DNA from: Planctomycetota bacterium
GTDB taxonomy: Bacteria; Planctomycetota; Planctomycetia; Pirellulales; Pirellulaceae
Reading direction: 5' to 3'
Assembly (NCBI GenBank): GCA_029259935.1
Contig: JAJDEH010000197.1
Span: forward strand, 1-59,833
DNA length: 59,833 nucleotides
Within the stretch, counting starts at the first letter, position 1, and each line of letters begins with the position of its first letter. The translations under genes were made by a program, and so were the position numbers. The notes under the pieces were generated by a model, which had not been told where the DNA came from, did not search any database, and was given only the letters and a program-made list of their open reading frames with translations. Below, one piece after another: positions 8,732-17,175 of the stretch.

Positions 8732-11293
8732 ATGATAAGTGACGAGTGCAAAGTGAAAACTAAAACCGGCGGCAGGCATTGCCCATCATTTCGTTTGCGC
8801 TCCATGTTGTACTTGGCACTTGCCCTGAGTCAGGCCACCGTGCTGGCCGGGGCCGAGTTGCCTGGTCCCGACGCAACGACGTTTCAGCGGACGATTCATC
8901 CGTTGCTACAAAAGCACTGTTTCCACTGCCACGGCGAGAAGAAACAGGAAGCTGAATTGCGCATCGATCGACTCGGCGCGGACATTCTCAAAGAGAAGAA
9001 GGCCGAGATTTGGCATGAGCTGATCAACCGCGTGAATTCCGGTGAGATGCCGCCGAAGAATGAAGCTCAACTTTCGCAAGTTGAACTGAATCAACTGAGC
9101 GACTGGGTGTTCGGCGGGCTGAAACGGGTGACGAACGCGGCTCAAGGTAGCGATGGCCGTGTCGTTATTCGGCGGTTGAATCGGCAAGAATACAGCAATA
9201 CGATTCGCGACCTGATCGGCATCCCATTCGACGCTGGCGAGGATTTTCCGGCGGACCCTTCGGCATTTGGATTTGACAACGTTGGCAGCGCACTGTCGGT
9301 TTCGCCGCTGCACATGGAGAAGTACGTGCGAGCGGCTCGTAAAGCGATCGATCGAGCCATCGTCACGGGCGAACAACCAAAACGAGAACGCTGGAGGATT
9401 CAGTCCGAGCGCCGGAGCAAAGAGGATCGGGGATATTACTACGAAAACGACGCGAAGTATGGCAACACGGGGGTCTACAAGACTCGTGAAGAGAAGGCCG
9501 ATCGTGGACGGCGAATCCTCTGGGCGCTGGGCGACACGAGTAAGCATTTTCCATCGACGGAGTTCTATCACCTGCGCCCGGTCGAGAAGACACGGTTCTA
9601 CGGCGGAACGCTGAAGGGGCTGGAGTTTACTTACCCGAATGCTGGCGAATACATCATCCGCGTCCGCGCATACGGCCACTATGCAAGACCCGACATGCCC
9701 GGCCATTACCTGTTCGGCCCGCCGCGTTTGAACGTCACTTCGTATGGGCTGCCCGTGTTACAATGCGATGTGTCGGCGACGGAAGATGCGCCTCGGGTCT
9801 ATGAATCCCGGTTCTATACCGAAGCGTTGACCACAAATATCTACATCCGAAATCGAACCGACCATTCCTTCCAGCAGATTCGGCGGGATGTTGGCAGCTT
9901 CGGTAGGTGGTCCATCGATCAGCCGATTCCGTTCCTGGCGGTCGATTGGTACGAGATTGACGGGCCGGTTTACGATCAATGGCCGCCGACGAGCCATGCG
10001 CGAATCTTCTTCGATTCGAAGAACCGCGCCGACGAGCCGGCTTATGCCCGCGAGGTTCTCGAAGCGTTCGCTAGCCGAGCGTTCCGGCGACCGGCGCGCG
10101 CGGACGAAGTCGCTCGGTTGGTGGCTGGATTCAAGCAAGCGCGGCCGAACAAAGCGAGTTTTGAGGAAGCGATCAAGGTACCGCTGATCGCGGTGCTGTG
10201 TTCGCCGCAATTTCTGTTTCTGACGGAGCCGTCAAGGGAGCAAGAGCGGAAACTCAGCGACTATGAACTCGCGTCGCGATTATCGTTCTTTCTATGGAGT
10301 TCGATGCCAGACGACGAACTATTCGATCTCGCGAAGGCCGGCAAGTTGCGGATGGACGGTGTACTTGATCGACAAGTCCAGCGCATGCTCAAAGACCCCA
10401 AGTCCGCGGCGTTTGTTGACAACTTCACGGGACAATGGCTCGGTCTGCGAAAGCTTGGCGACGTCGCGCCGGATCGCAGTATTTTTCCCCGGTATGGCGA
10501 GCACCTTGAGGAGTCGATGGCAGGCGAAGCGAGAAGCTTCTTTGCCGAGATTCTTTACAACGACTTGTCCGTAATGAACTTCGTCGATTCCGATTTCGTC
10601 ATGCTGAACGAGCGGCTGGCTCGCTTCTATGAAATCGAAGGCGTCCGGGGCGAACATTTCCGCAAAGTGCCGCTCAAGCCAGAGTATCATCGCGGCGGGT
10701 TGCTGACTCAGGCGGCCATGCTGTCGATGACTTCCAATGGTACACGTACATCGCCCGTCAAACGTGGCGTGTGGATTTTGGAGAATCTGCTGGGTGATCC
10801 CCCTTCGCCGCCGCCGCCCGACGCTGGCGAGATTCCGCCGCCGAAAGTTCCCGGCCCCAAGCAAGCAACCGTCCGCGAGCGACTGGCGATTCACCGCGCC
10901 ACACCCGCTTGCGCCGCCTGCCACGCAAAGATCGACCCGCTCGGTTTCGCGCTAGAAAACTACGACGGCAGCGGATTCTATCGCGAGAAGGAATCGTCGC
11001 GGGATCACTTGATCTCGCACTCCCAAGACCCCGACGTTGACCCGAGCGGCGAATTGCCAGATGGCCGCAGTTTCACGGGCGTCGAAGAGCTCAAGCAAAT
11101 CTTGTTGAAAGAGGAAGACAAATTCCTCGATTGCCTGTCGGAAAAACTCTTCGTGTATGCACTTGGCCGCGGGTTGGCCTACACGGACCACACGACGATT
11201 GAGGATCTACGTGCGACTTTGAAACAGAACAACTATCATCTGCGTGGGCTGATAACGAGTATTGTAAAGACAAACGCATTTCAGTCGAAATAA
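8732..11293 (+). CDS. DUF1592/DUF1588/DUF1585 planctomycete-type cytochrome c protein
   Basis: This 853-residue exported protein carries the usual order of planctomycete domains. First is a haem-binding PSCyt1-like motif CFHCH just after the signal peptide. DUF1587 (RRLNRQEYSNTIRDLIG) comes next, then a divergent beta-rich middle, then DUF1595 (FASRAFRRPARADEV). DUF1592 (LASRLSFFLWSSMPDDELF) follows, then DUF1588 with a second Cys pair (PACAACHAKIDPLGFALENYD), and DUF1585 (GRSFTGVEELKQILL) at the end. The family's role is not established; periplasmic redox or polymer breakdown has been suggested for the paired systems. Start 8732 supplies a basic lead (RLR) before the hydrophobic core 'LYLALALSQATVLAGA', and ATG 8804 is a shorter alternative. 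The DUF1552 partner follows at 11749, but the S23-type gene lies between them. Confidence 0.9.
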   Translation: MISDECKVKTKTGGRHCPSFRLRSMLYLALALSQATVLAGAELPGPDATTFQRTIHPLLQKHCFHCHGEKKQEAELRIDRLGADILKEKKAEIWHELINRVNSGEMPPKNEAQLSQVELNQLSDWVFGGLKRVTNAAQGSDGRVVIRRLNRQEYSNTIRDLIGIPFDAGEDFPADPSAFGFDNVGSALSVSPLHMEKYVRAARKAIDRAIVTGEQPKRERWRIQSERRSKEDRGYYYENDAKYGNTGVYKTREEKADRGRRILWALGDTSKHFPSTEFYHLRPVEKTRFYGGTLKGLEFTYPNAGEYIIRVRAYGHYARPDMPGHYLFGPPRLNVTSYGLPVLQCDVSATEDAPRVYESRFYTEALTTNIYIRNRTDHSFQQIRRDVGSFGRWSIDQPIPFLAVDWYEIDGPVYDQWPPTSHARIFFDSKNRADEPAYAREVLEAFASRAFRRPARADEVARLVAGFKQARPNKASFEEAIKVPLIAVLCSPQFLFLTEPSREQERKLSDYELASRLSFFLWSSMPDDELFDLAKAGKLRMDGVLDRQVQRMLKDPKSAAFVDNFTGQWLGLRKLGDVAPDRSIFPRYGEHLEESMAGEARSFFAEILYNDLSVMNFVDSDFVMLNERLARFYEIEGVRGEHFRKVPLKPEYHRGGLLTQAAMLSMTSNGTRTSPVKRGVWILENLLGDPPSPPPPDAGEIPPPKVPGPKQATVRERLAIHRATPACAACHAKIDPLGFALENYDGSGFYREKESSRDHLISHSQDPDVDPSGELPDGRSFTGVEELKQILLKEEDKFLDCLSEKLFVYALGRGLAYTDHTTIEDLRATLKQNNYHLRGLITSIVKTNAFQSK

Positions 11294-11296
11294 AAT

Positions 11297-11357
11297 AGCA
11301 GTTAGCGATTAGCTAAGAGCCAGAAGCCGACGGCTAACTGCTAATCGCTAATCGCTA
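11297..11357. repeat. Inverted repeat of GCTAA-type units before the S23-type gene
   Basis: The left arm agcagttagc (11297-11306) is the exact reverse complement of gctaactgct (11333-11342). The right side continues with tandem 'gctaatc' units up to 11357. A transcript could fold this into a hairpin, so it may act as a weak terminator after the DUF1592 gene. Related GCTAA units recur after the S23-type gene. Confidence 0.75.
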
Positions 11358-11364
11358 ACCACCC

Positions 11365-11724
11365 ATGAAGAACTTCAAAGAACTCAAAGTGTGGGAACGT
11401 AGCCATCGGTTGACGCTTGCCGTTTATCGCGCAACAAGGTCGTTTCCCAACGACGAGCGATACGGTTTGACAAGTCAACTTCGTCGGTCGTCCGCTTCAA
11501 TCCCGGCGAACATTTCTGAGGGGTGCGGTCGGTCTGGCGATCCAGAGCTGGCGCGATTCCTGCAAATTGCGATGGGCTCAGCAAGCGAAACGGAATATCA
11601 CTTATTGCTCGCCCGTGATCTCGAATACCTCGACACGGCAGAATACAAACAACTCAATCAAGAACTCGTTGAAACGAAACCAATGCTAAACGCCTTCATC
11701 CAAAAGCTAAAAGCTAAAAGCTAA
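11365..11724 (+). CDS. S23-type four-helix bundle protein (23S rRNA intervening-sequence protein family)
   Basis: At 119 residues it has the family's normal length. Signature parts are 'FKELKVWERSHRLTLAVYR' at the N-terminus, 'RYGLTSQLRRSSASIPANI' followed by SEG in the middle, and 'ASETEYHLLLARDLEYL' in the third helix. The family was first seen encoded inside intervening sequences of bacterial 23S rRNA genes, but most members, like this one, are elsewhere. The proteins form four-helix bundles that assemble into pentamers, and their function is unknown. Here the gene separates a DUF1592 gene from its DUF1552 partner, which are usually adjacent, and short GCTAA-type repeats flank it on both sides. 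That suggests it arrived as an inserted unit. Confidence 0.9.
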   Translation: MKNFKELKVWERSHRLTLAVYRATRSFPNDERYGLTSQLRRSSASIPANISEGCGRSGDPELARFLQIAMGSASETEYHLLLARDLEYLDTAEYKQLNQELVETKPMLNAFIQKLKAKS

Positions 11725-11738
11725 CCGCTAACCGCTAA
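11703..11738. repeat. Tandem GCTAA-type units after the S23-type gene
   Basis: The units 'aaaagcta' (three copies) and 'accgcta' (two to three copies) begin within the last codons of the S23-type gene and run up to the ribosome-binding site of the DUF1552 gene. They resemble the GCTAATC units at 11340-11357, so the small gene is bracketed by related repeats. Confidence 0.75.
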
Positions 11739-11748
11739 GGAGCTTGTT

Positions 11749-13116
11749 TTGAAAAAATCGTGGCATCTCTCTCGACGCACATTTCTCCAAGCCGCTGGCG
11801 TAACGATCGGCTTGCCGCTCCTTGAAGGAATGACCCCTGTTGGCAAGCTCGCACGGGCTGCCGAGGCGAAGGCGGCGCCTCGGCGCATGGCGTGTTTCTA
11901 TATTCCCAACGGCGTGAACAACTCGAAGTGGATTCCTAAAACAACAGGTTCCAACTACGAACTGGCACCGACACATGAACCGCTACGTGAACTCAAGGAT
12001 GACTTCTCGATCATCTCCGGAATCGGTCACCCCGGTGTTGAGCCGAGCCATCCCGGCGGGGACGTCTTCTTGACCGGTGCGGTCTTGAATGCGACGCCTG
12101 GCGTTGACTACAGGAACACGATTTCTGTCGATCAGGCAGCCGCCGAGCATCTCTCGCAATTTACGAGATTTCCTTCATTGGAATTGTCGCGAGCGGGCGG
12201 CACAGGGTCGCTGCGCGCGACACATACGATGAGTTTCAGTCGCGAAGGGGTGCCGCTAGCCGCTGAGAATAATCCTCGGTTGGTCTTCGAACGACTCTTC
12301 GTTGATGATAACGGATCGTCGCGTGCATTCGTCAAACAGCGTCATGCCGATGACCGGAGTATTTTGGACATGATCCAGGATAGCACCCGTTCACTGACTC
12401 GCCGCCTCGGCACGCGCGACAAACAGAAGCTGGACGAATATCTGACGGCAGTCCGTGCTGTTGAAAAACAAGTCCAACGCAGCAAAGACTGGATGGACAT
12501 TCCGAAGCCGAAAGTGGAGGGTAAAGGCCTGAAGTTCGACGTCAACGCGCGGTCCCACGATGACTTGCAGGATTTTATGGGCACGATGTTCGACTTGATC
12601 TTCCTCGCATTTCAAACCGACACGACACGCGTTTGCACCTTCCAAATCCATCCGGAGACAACAGGCCAGGACTTCAATGCATTCCTCGGCTTCAGCGGAA
12701 ACTATCACGGATTCTCGCACCACGGCGGCGACCCGGCAACGCTCGACAAGTTGGCGAAGATCGACCGCTTTCACATCGAGCAATTTGCGGCCTTCATGAA
12801 GAAGCTAAAAGCCGCCGAAGAGAATGAGGGTTCGATGCTCGACCACACGATGTTGGTTTACGGCGGTGCTGTAAACAACGGTTACACGGGTGGTCACTAT
12901 ACGACCAACATCCCGGTCCTCTTCGCGGGCGGCCGCGGCCTCGGACTCAAACAGGGCCAGCATCTGGCCTACAAACAACCCCACCACCAGACTTATAAAA
13001 ACAAGCCAGCCAGTCCACCGCTCACGAATCTGTTTAACACAATGCTGCAGCATCTGCAGGTCCCCGCGAAGCCATTTGCAAACAGCACCGGCACCATCGA
13101 CAAATTTTCGGCCTAG
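11749..13116 (+). CDS. DUF1552 family Tat-exported protein
   Basis: 455 residues starting at TTG 11749. This start is supported by an AAGGAG seven bases upstream and by the twin-arginine signal SRRTFLQAAG directly after it. The body matches the DUF1552 family, which has an alkaline-phosphatase/sulfatase-like shape: 'MACFYIPNGVNNSKWIP', 'SIISGIGHPGV', a conserved 'YHGFSHHGGD' block, and 'NIPVLFAGG' near the end. No activity has been established for the family. DUF1552 genes usually follow a DUF1592 gene, and both products are exported, which suggests they act together in the periplasm. The partner here is at 8732-11293. The last residues (GTIDKFSA) form a normal end. Confidence 0.9.
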   Translation: MKKSWHLSRRTFLQAAGVTIGLPLLEGMTPVGKLARAAEAKAAPRRMACFYIPNGVNNSKWIPKTTGSNYELAPTHEPLRELKDDFSIISGIGHPGVEPSHPGGDVFLTGAVLNATPGVDYRNTISVDQAAAEHLSQFTRFPSLELSRAGGTGSLRATHTMSFSREGVPLAAENNPRLVFERLFVDDNGSSRAFVKQRHADDRSILDMIQDSTRSLTRRLGTRDKQKLDEYLTAVRAVEKQVQRSKDWMDIPKPKVEGKGLKFDVNARSHDDLQDFMGTMFDLIFLAFQTDTTRVCTFQIHPETTGQDFNAFLGFSGNYHGFSHHGGDPATLDKLAKIDRFHIEQFAAFMKKLKAAEENEGSMLDHTMLVYGGAVNNGYTGGHYTTNIPVLFAGGRGLGLKQGQHLAYKQPHHQTYKNKPASPPLTNLFNTMLQHLQVPAKPFANSTGTIDKFSA

Positions 13117-13157
13117 AATCCGAAATCAATCAGCCATTGGCATTTGATTTCAAAAGT

Positions 13158-13490
13158 GATTTAAAAAAGGCCACCCATGGATTAGGCGACCGGACTGCAT
13201 TTTCAAAAGAAAGCCTCCAAGAGATCTGCTCGGCAGGCAGAATGCGGAGGTGGCGCGCGAGGATTGATGATGGATGCGCGGCACAATCACGGATGAAAAG
13301 AGCTACTCACCCAAGCCGGAAGGACAAAAAATCATTCTGCCCTCCATCATTCTGCCAAGCTCTTCATCTAGGCGAAAGCTTTGCGGCTCGGCTTGAGTCG
13401 TGCATCCAATGCCGGTCGTGACGCGCGGCTTCTTCAGCCAAGCTGACCGCTCGGCCCGCCGCGCGGCGGAACCAGCGGCCAAAATGCAGC
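13158..13490. repeat. Dispersed repeat A, copy 3
   Basis: The most complete copy of repeat A. It opens with 'ggccacccatggattaggcg', continues through 'gaggtggcgcgcgagga' and the 'catcattctgcc' doublet, and runs into the transposase relic on the minus strand. It overlaps the C-terminal codons of that relic, which links the repeat family to the transposase. Confidence 0.8.
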
Positions 13491-13690
13491 ACCGTTTCCA
13501 CCCAGTGGTCGCTCGCCACGTGCAGCCGCTCCAAAATCGGAGCCAAGTCCGGCGAGATGCAGCCTCTTTTGTCCTTGCGAGCTTGCCGGCCCGTCCAATC
13601 CAGCAGTCGCAAATACTCGGTCACCTTGACCGACAGAAAGCCCTTGTTAGAAGCCCGCCGCGACTTGGCTGAACCCTTCATGCGGATAGG
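13364..13690 (-). pseudogene. REP-associated tyrosine (Y1) transposase, C-terminal remnant
   Basis: On the minus strand the frame reads SAKSRRASNKGFLSV, VTEYLRLLDWTGRQARKDKR, 'PDLAPILERL' and then 'HWVETVLHFGRWFRRAAGR'. From memory, this run matches the C-terminal end of planctomycete proteins with an N-terminal IS200-like/Y1 domain (REP-associated transposases). The catalytic HUH and tyrosine parts are absent. Upstream, the frame opens only with unrelated sequence next to the following membrane-protein gene, so this is a 5'-truncated relic. Its downstream side is repeat A, and shorter pieces of the same C-terminus occur in copy 1. Confidence 0.6.
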
Positions 13691-13704
13691 TACCGCCAAC
13701 CACC

Positions 13705-14355
13705 CTAGGTCTTTATGATTATCCAGCCAATTGCACCAAGAAAAACGAGGATTGTCACAAGTGCGGGAAGGGTACATGTGATGATGAATTTATTGCCCAG
13801 TCGGTAGCCGGCCCCATAGTGGCAACCGCGAATCCCCCAACAAATAGACCAACAGAAAACGCAAAGAGCCGTACCAATCAACGTTCCGAGTCTCCCATGC
13901 GGCCAACCACCAAATGCCAACGGTACGATGGCAGAAATGGGCCAGGCTGCTATCAGAACCAAAGCCACAACGTGGGCAAGTCGCGAGCGTAACAATCCTA
14001 GAATCAGTGACGTAATGCCGAAGGGCACCAAAGCTGTCAGATCTTCCAAGACCTCCATGAGAAAAAATGCGCGGTCAGTTGCCATTCCGAGATTAATAAG
14101 CTCGTTTCTTAGGTACGCAGTCCAGTGTTCTCCGAGAATCCATTCGCTGACGTAGAGGGACCCCTTACTAACGGAAGCTGCAACGCCGATAAGTACGAAA
14201 ACTGCCGCGGGTAGCGCCATGGCGAACATGGCCCAACGCATGCTGAATTGCAGTGGCCGTGAATCGGATTGGGGCGTAGCCGTCACGTTGTCATCAGATG
14301 GGGCAGCCGACAGTTTACTTGCCACACATCGTCGGCAAGGTCGATTATCGAACAT
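13705..14355 (-). CDS. Hypothetical multi-pass membrane protein
   Basis: A 216-residue protein of unknown function. A soluble N-terminus of about 40 residues contains a CRRC motif (a possible half metal-binding pair). It is followed by about four to five hydrophobic segments: 'MFAMALPAAVFVLIGVAAS', one around 'TALVPFGITSLILGLL', 'VVALVLIAAWPISAIVPLA', 'LIGTALCVFCWSICWGI' and 'TLPALVTILVFLGAIGWII'. ATG 14355 is preferred over the GTG two codons upstream. The gene lies among repeat and transposase relics and has no partner nearby. I do not recognise the family. Confidence 0.65.
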   Translation of the reverse strand: MFDNRPCRRCVASKLSAAPSDDNVTATPQSDSRPLQFSMRWAMFAMALPAAVFVLIGVAASVSKGSLYVSEWILGEHWTAYLRNELINLGMATDRAFFLMEVLEDLTALVPFGITSLILGLLRSRLAHVVALVLIAAWPISAIVPLAFGGWPHGRLGTLIGTALCVFCWSICWGIRGCHYGAGYRLGNKFIITCTLPALVTILVFLGAIGWIIIKT

Positions 14356-14361
14356 CCACAA

Positions 14362-15101
14362 CCTACTCGCAAGCTAAACATCGCCCAACGGCTACAGATT
14401 GACCCCCACAACGCGACTTCTCGCCGCGCAGCGAAAAGCAGCGAGAAACAGCGGCTTTTGTCTAATCGGAATTTCTGGGAGATGAGCCTGAGAAGCTCAC
14501 CGAGACCCTTCTCATCGCTGATGAATTCGGCGAGTTTTCCCTAGTCGTTGCTGCGTTGAATCCACATGCCGCCACCGTACACCCGCGATTGCTCGATGAA
14601 ATGCAGCAGGCGATGCCAGTCGAACTCGACAAGACCAATGATCAACTCTCCGCAGCAGAACAGCAACTTCGAGACGATCACTGGAATCGCCAATCGCTGG
14701 CAATTTTTGTTCTACCGGGGACTCCGACTCAATTTTTTTTCGACCCGCCGCCGGACGTCGAATGCGCCCCGCGACGGGGTCCTGCTCCAACTGATCGAGT
14801 TCCTTGCTTCCGCGTTCGATGGCCCTTGTCGAGCAACCGATCACGCGACTAATGTAAGCAATCCCGCCATGCCCTCGCTGAGAAACCTCCATCGCGGCGA
14901 AGCGACGCCGGTCCCTCTTGTTCAGGGTCGCGGGAAGATCTCGCAGTCGTTTTTCGGTCACAGTATCTTCAGCTAATATCGCCCTCCATGGCCCCGCTGA
15001 TGCTAAGCGGACTCAAGATCGCCAAAATCTGGCTACGGATTCTGATCGCTGTTAGAATCACGGCGGTCCGAACTTAATTATTGGGCAAGATTGAGATCTT
15101 T
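14362..15101. other. Degraded insertion-sequence region
   Basis: Apart from the ISAzo13-type fragment listed separately, no gene is recognised. The segment 14400-14470 contains short palindromic bits ('cgcgcagcgaaaagcagcga') that could be the remains of an IS end. The right end supplies the leader of the LRR gene. Confidence 0.4.
14700..14961 (-). pseudogene. ISAzo13-type transposase N-terminal remnant
   Basis: Starting near GTG 14961 the minus strand reads 'LNKRDRRRFAAMEVSQRGHG', then 'GIAYISRVIGCSTRAIERGS' and 'GRIRRPAAGRKKIE'. This is the typical start of ISAzo13-family transposases: an (L/F)xxRDRRxxAA helix, a GHGGI turn, a helix-turn-helix and a basic GRIRRxGGGRK linker. After the linker the sequence no longer fits the family, and the DDE catalytic domain is missing. 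The element is a 3'-truncated, probably also frameshifted, relic. Confidence 0.6.
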
Positions 15102-15905
15102 ATGGCAGATCAACCTCCACGAAAACTCCGCTGGTACTCGTTTAGCTTGAGGACCTTCCTTGTAGGTGTGTTCTTAGTCGCGATTGTCCTGATGCCCTTT
15201 GCCTATCGCTGGCATCGTTATCAACAACAGAAGGCAATAATAGATTCGGCGATTCACGTGACTTACTACCACAGATCGCGTCGGCCTCGGTGGAGATATC
15301 TAGTTACCGGCGAACAATTGGCCGACGAAGTCCAAGGTATGTCAGTCAAGGTGAATGACGAAGATCTGAAGCTTCTGCCGATGTTTCGCAGGCTTGAGAG
15401 CCTTCGGCTTCGATCTATGCTGGAGAGTGCATACACGGTGTCCGATATCTCACCGTTAGCGGACTTGACGCGGTTGAAGTACCTCGACATTAGCGAACAC
15501 GACGTGACCAACCTCACGCCTCTTGTGGGACTGACGCAGTTGAAGAATCTCGATCTCGCGGGAACCAGAGTGACCGATCTAACTCCGCTCGTGGGATTGA
15601 CGCAGTTGACGGAACTCGATCTCGGGGAGACCAAGGTGACCGATGTCACACCCCTTGCGGGATTGACTAAGTTGAAGTCGCTCTGCCTCTGGGATACTAG
15701 GGTTACTGATGCTACGCCGCTGGCCGGATTAACGCAGTTGACTTACCTCAACCTCTGGGGAACGAAGGTAACCGATCTAACCCCGTTGGCGAAACTCGCA
15801 ATGGCGTCGATTTATGTCGATGATCCGGACCAATTAATAATCCCCGTGGAACTGGAGCGACATGTTAATCCGAGGGAGGGCCAGGACGATTACCGGAAGG
15901 AGTAG
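15102..15905 (+). CDS. Membrane-anchored leucine-rich repeat protein
   Basis: 267 residues. The N-terminus has one hydrophobic helix after 'LRWYSFSLRTFLVG', a layout seen in many planctomycete proteins, so the rest probably faces outside the cytoplasm. From residue ~95 it carries about six internalin-like LRRs of 21-22 residues with the repeating phrase 'LTPLVGLTQLKNLDLAGTRV'. The copies differ mainly at the variable surface positions. LRRs of this type bind proteins or glycans. Start 15102 (MADQPPRK) is preferred over an upstream TTG at 15081. The last ~25 residues leave the repeat pattern. No partner gene is evident. Confidence 0.85.
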   Translation: MADQPPRKLRWYSFSLRTFLVGVFLVAIVLMPFAYRWHRYQQQKAIIDSAIHVTYYHRSRRPRWRYLVTGEQLADEVQGMSVKVNDEDLKLLPMFRRLESLRLRSMLESAYTVSDISPLADLTRLKYLDISEHDVTNLTPLVGLTQLKNLDLAGTRVTDLTPLVGLTQLTELDLGETKVTDVTPLAGLTKLKSLCLWDTRVTDATPLAGLTQLTYLNLWGTKVTDLTPLAKLAMASIYVDDPDQLIIPVELERHVNPREGQDDYRKE

Positions 15906-16009
15906 TTAGTCCCTAAACTTGATCACCCCCATCGTCGAAAAGGGCGACTATGCGTTCGATCGGGCAGGTACCGCACCGGTGGTAACGCTGTGCGGTGCTA
16001 ACGCTGTAA

Positions 16010-16082
16010 AGCGGGCGAAGGGATTCGAACCCTCGACATACAGCTTGGGAAGCTGTCACTCTGCCAACTGAGTTACGCCCGC
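16010..16082 (-). tRNA. tRNA-Gly (anticodon CCC)
   Basis: On the minus strand the acceptor stem GCGGGCG pairs with CGCCCGC, with discriminator U at 16010. The D-arm (taactcagttggcagagt), the anticodon stem acagc/gctgt around loop ttcccaa, and the T-loop ttcgaat are all present. The central loop bases give anticodon CCC, reading GGG glycine codons. CCA is not encoded. Length is 73 bases. A copy of repeat A begins about 110 bases to the right. Confidence 0.93.
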
Positions 16083-16189
16083 GTCATTGATTGGACCCCG
16101 AAATTCTACCACACCGAGGGCCGAGAAGCAGTGATTAGATGGAGCCGATTTTTATTATTTTGAAGCAGCAGATGAACGGTGGATCGCGA

Positions 16190-16430
16190 CTCAGTGAGAA
16201 AGTCCGCCCATCGTTTAGGCGACTGGACCGCATTGCTTAACGAGAACCCCCAAGAGATCCGCTCGGCAAGCGATGACCGGATGAGACGTGCGGGGCCTGA
16301 TGGAACCGCAAGCGCCGTGAGGATGAAATGGCTAATCACCCAAGCCGGACGATCGAAAAATCATTCTGCCTCCATCATTCTGCCAACGTCTTCATCTAGG
16401 CGAAGGCTTTGCGCCTTGGCTTGAGCCCCC
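16190..16430. repeat. Dispersed repeat A, copy 4 (diverged)
   Basis: Shares with copy 3 the opening 'gtccgcccatcgtttaggcg', 'agagatccgctcggca', the block 'gctaatcacccaagccgga' and the ending with the 'cattctgcc' doublet followed by 'cttcatctaggcgaaggc'. The central part differs. It lies just beyond the tRNA-Gly gene. Confidence 0.7.
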
Positions 16431-17175
16431 TCAGCCTATGCCCAACCAAATTATGGGGGCGCGGGACGAATTTCCGAGTTCCCAAGGCCCGCCCAAAATC
16501 GGAGAGCGCAGATTACTTCAACTCGGGATCGCGCGCTTAAGATCACTTTATGGAGTCCAAGGTTTTGGCTAGTGAGCGAAGCGTCTATCTGAAACTCTCT
16601 TTCGATTCGTCGCACTGCAATCGGCGTCCGTGGAAGCTCACGCGAAGACACGAGGGAAAGGACTTTGTGGCTTGGTGCCTTGGTGTGAAAATCAAGCTCT
16701 AGCCGCATTGCGGTTTACATTGGTATAATGCAACAAGTGGGGCGGTTCACGACCAAGATGATTTTGGCGATGGCCGGGGCTGTTGAAGTTTCACTGCTTG
16801 CCAGCAAGCCGTGGATCACGTTTTGAAATCGCCGCTCGGGAATCGCGTGATCAGGGTGCGCGCCTTCCCGGTATGAAACGCTTGCAAAATTGCAAACATG
16901 TTGGAGGCGATGGACTTCGCTAGGATGGACGCGGCGTCGCGTTAACTCCTTCGCGAGTCATCTTTTGGGCAGCGTCATGAAGAACGAAATGAACCAATTT
17001 TGGCAACCGCTTGTATGTTACACCTTTCGAGGTGCGCCGCTTGGCGGTACCCGGCGGGAACCGCCTGACAGCCTTACGTGGAATTCGCTCGGAACGAAAT
17101 TGAACGTGGTATCCATCAATCACTTCTGATATGATTTATTGAGCATTAAGTGGAGCAAAACTGAGGAGCATTTGG
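16431..17175. other. Gene-free region before the DUF1501 gene
   Basis: No gene is recognised in about 740 bases. Around 16640-16690 there is a stretch 'gtggcttggtgccttggtgt' that resembles a short repeat common in environmental genomes; this recognition is from memory. The right end supplies an AGGAG Shine-Dalgarno for the DUF1501 gene. Confidence 0.4.
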
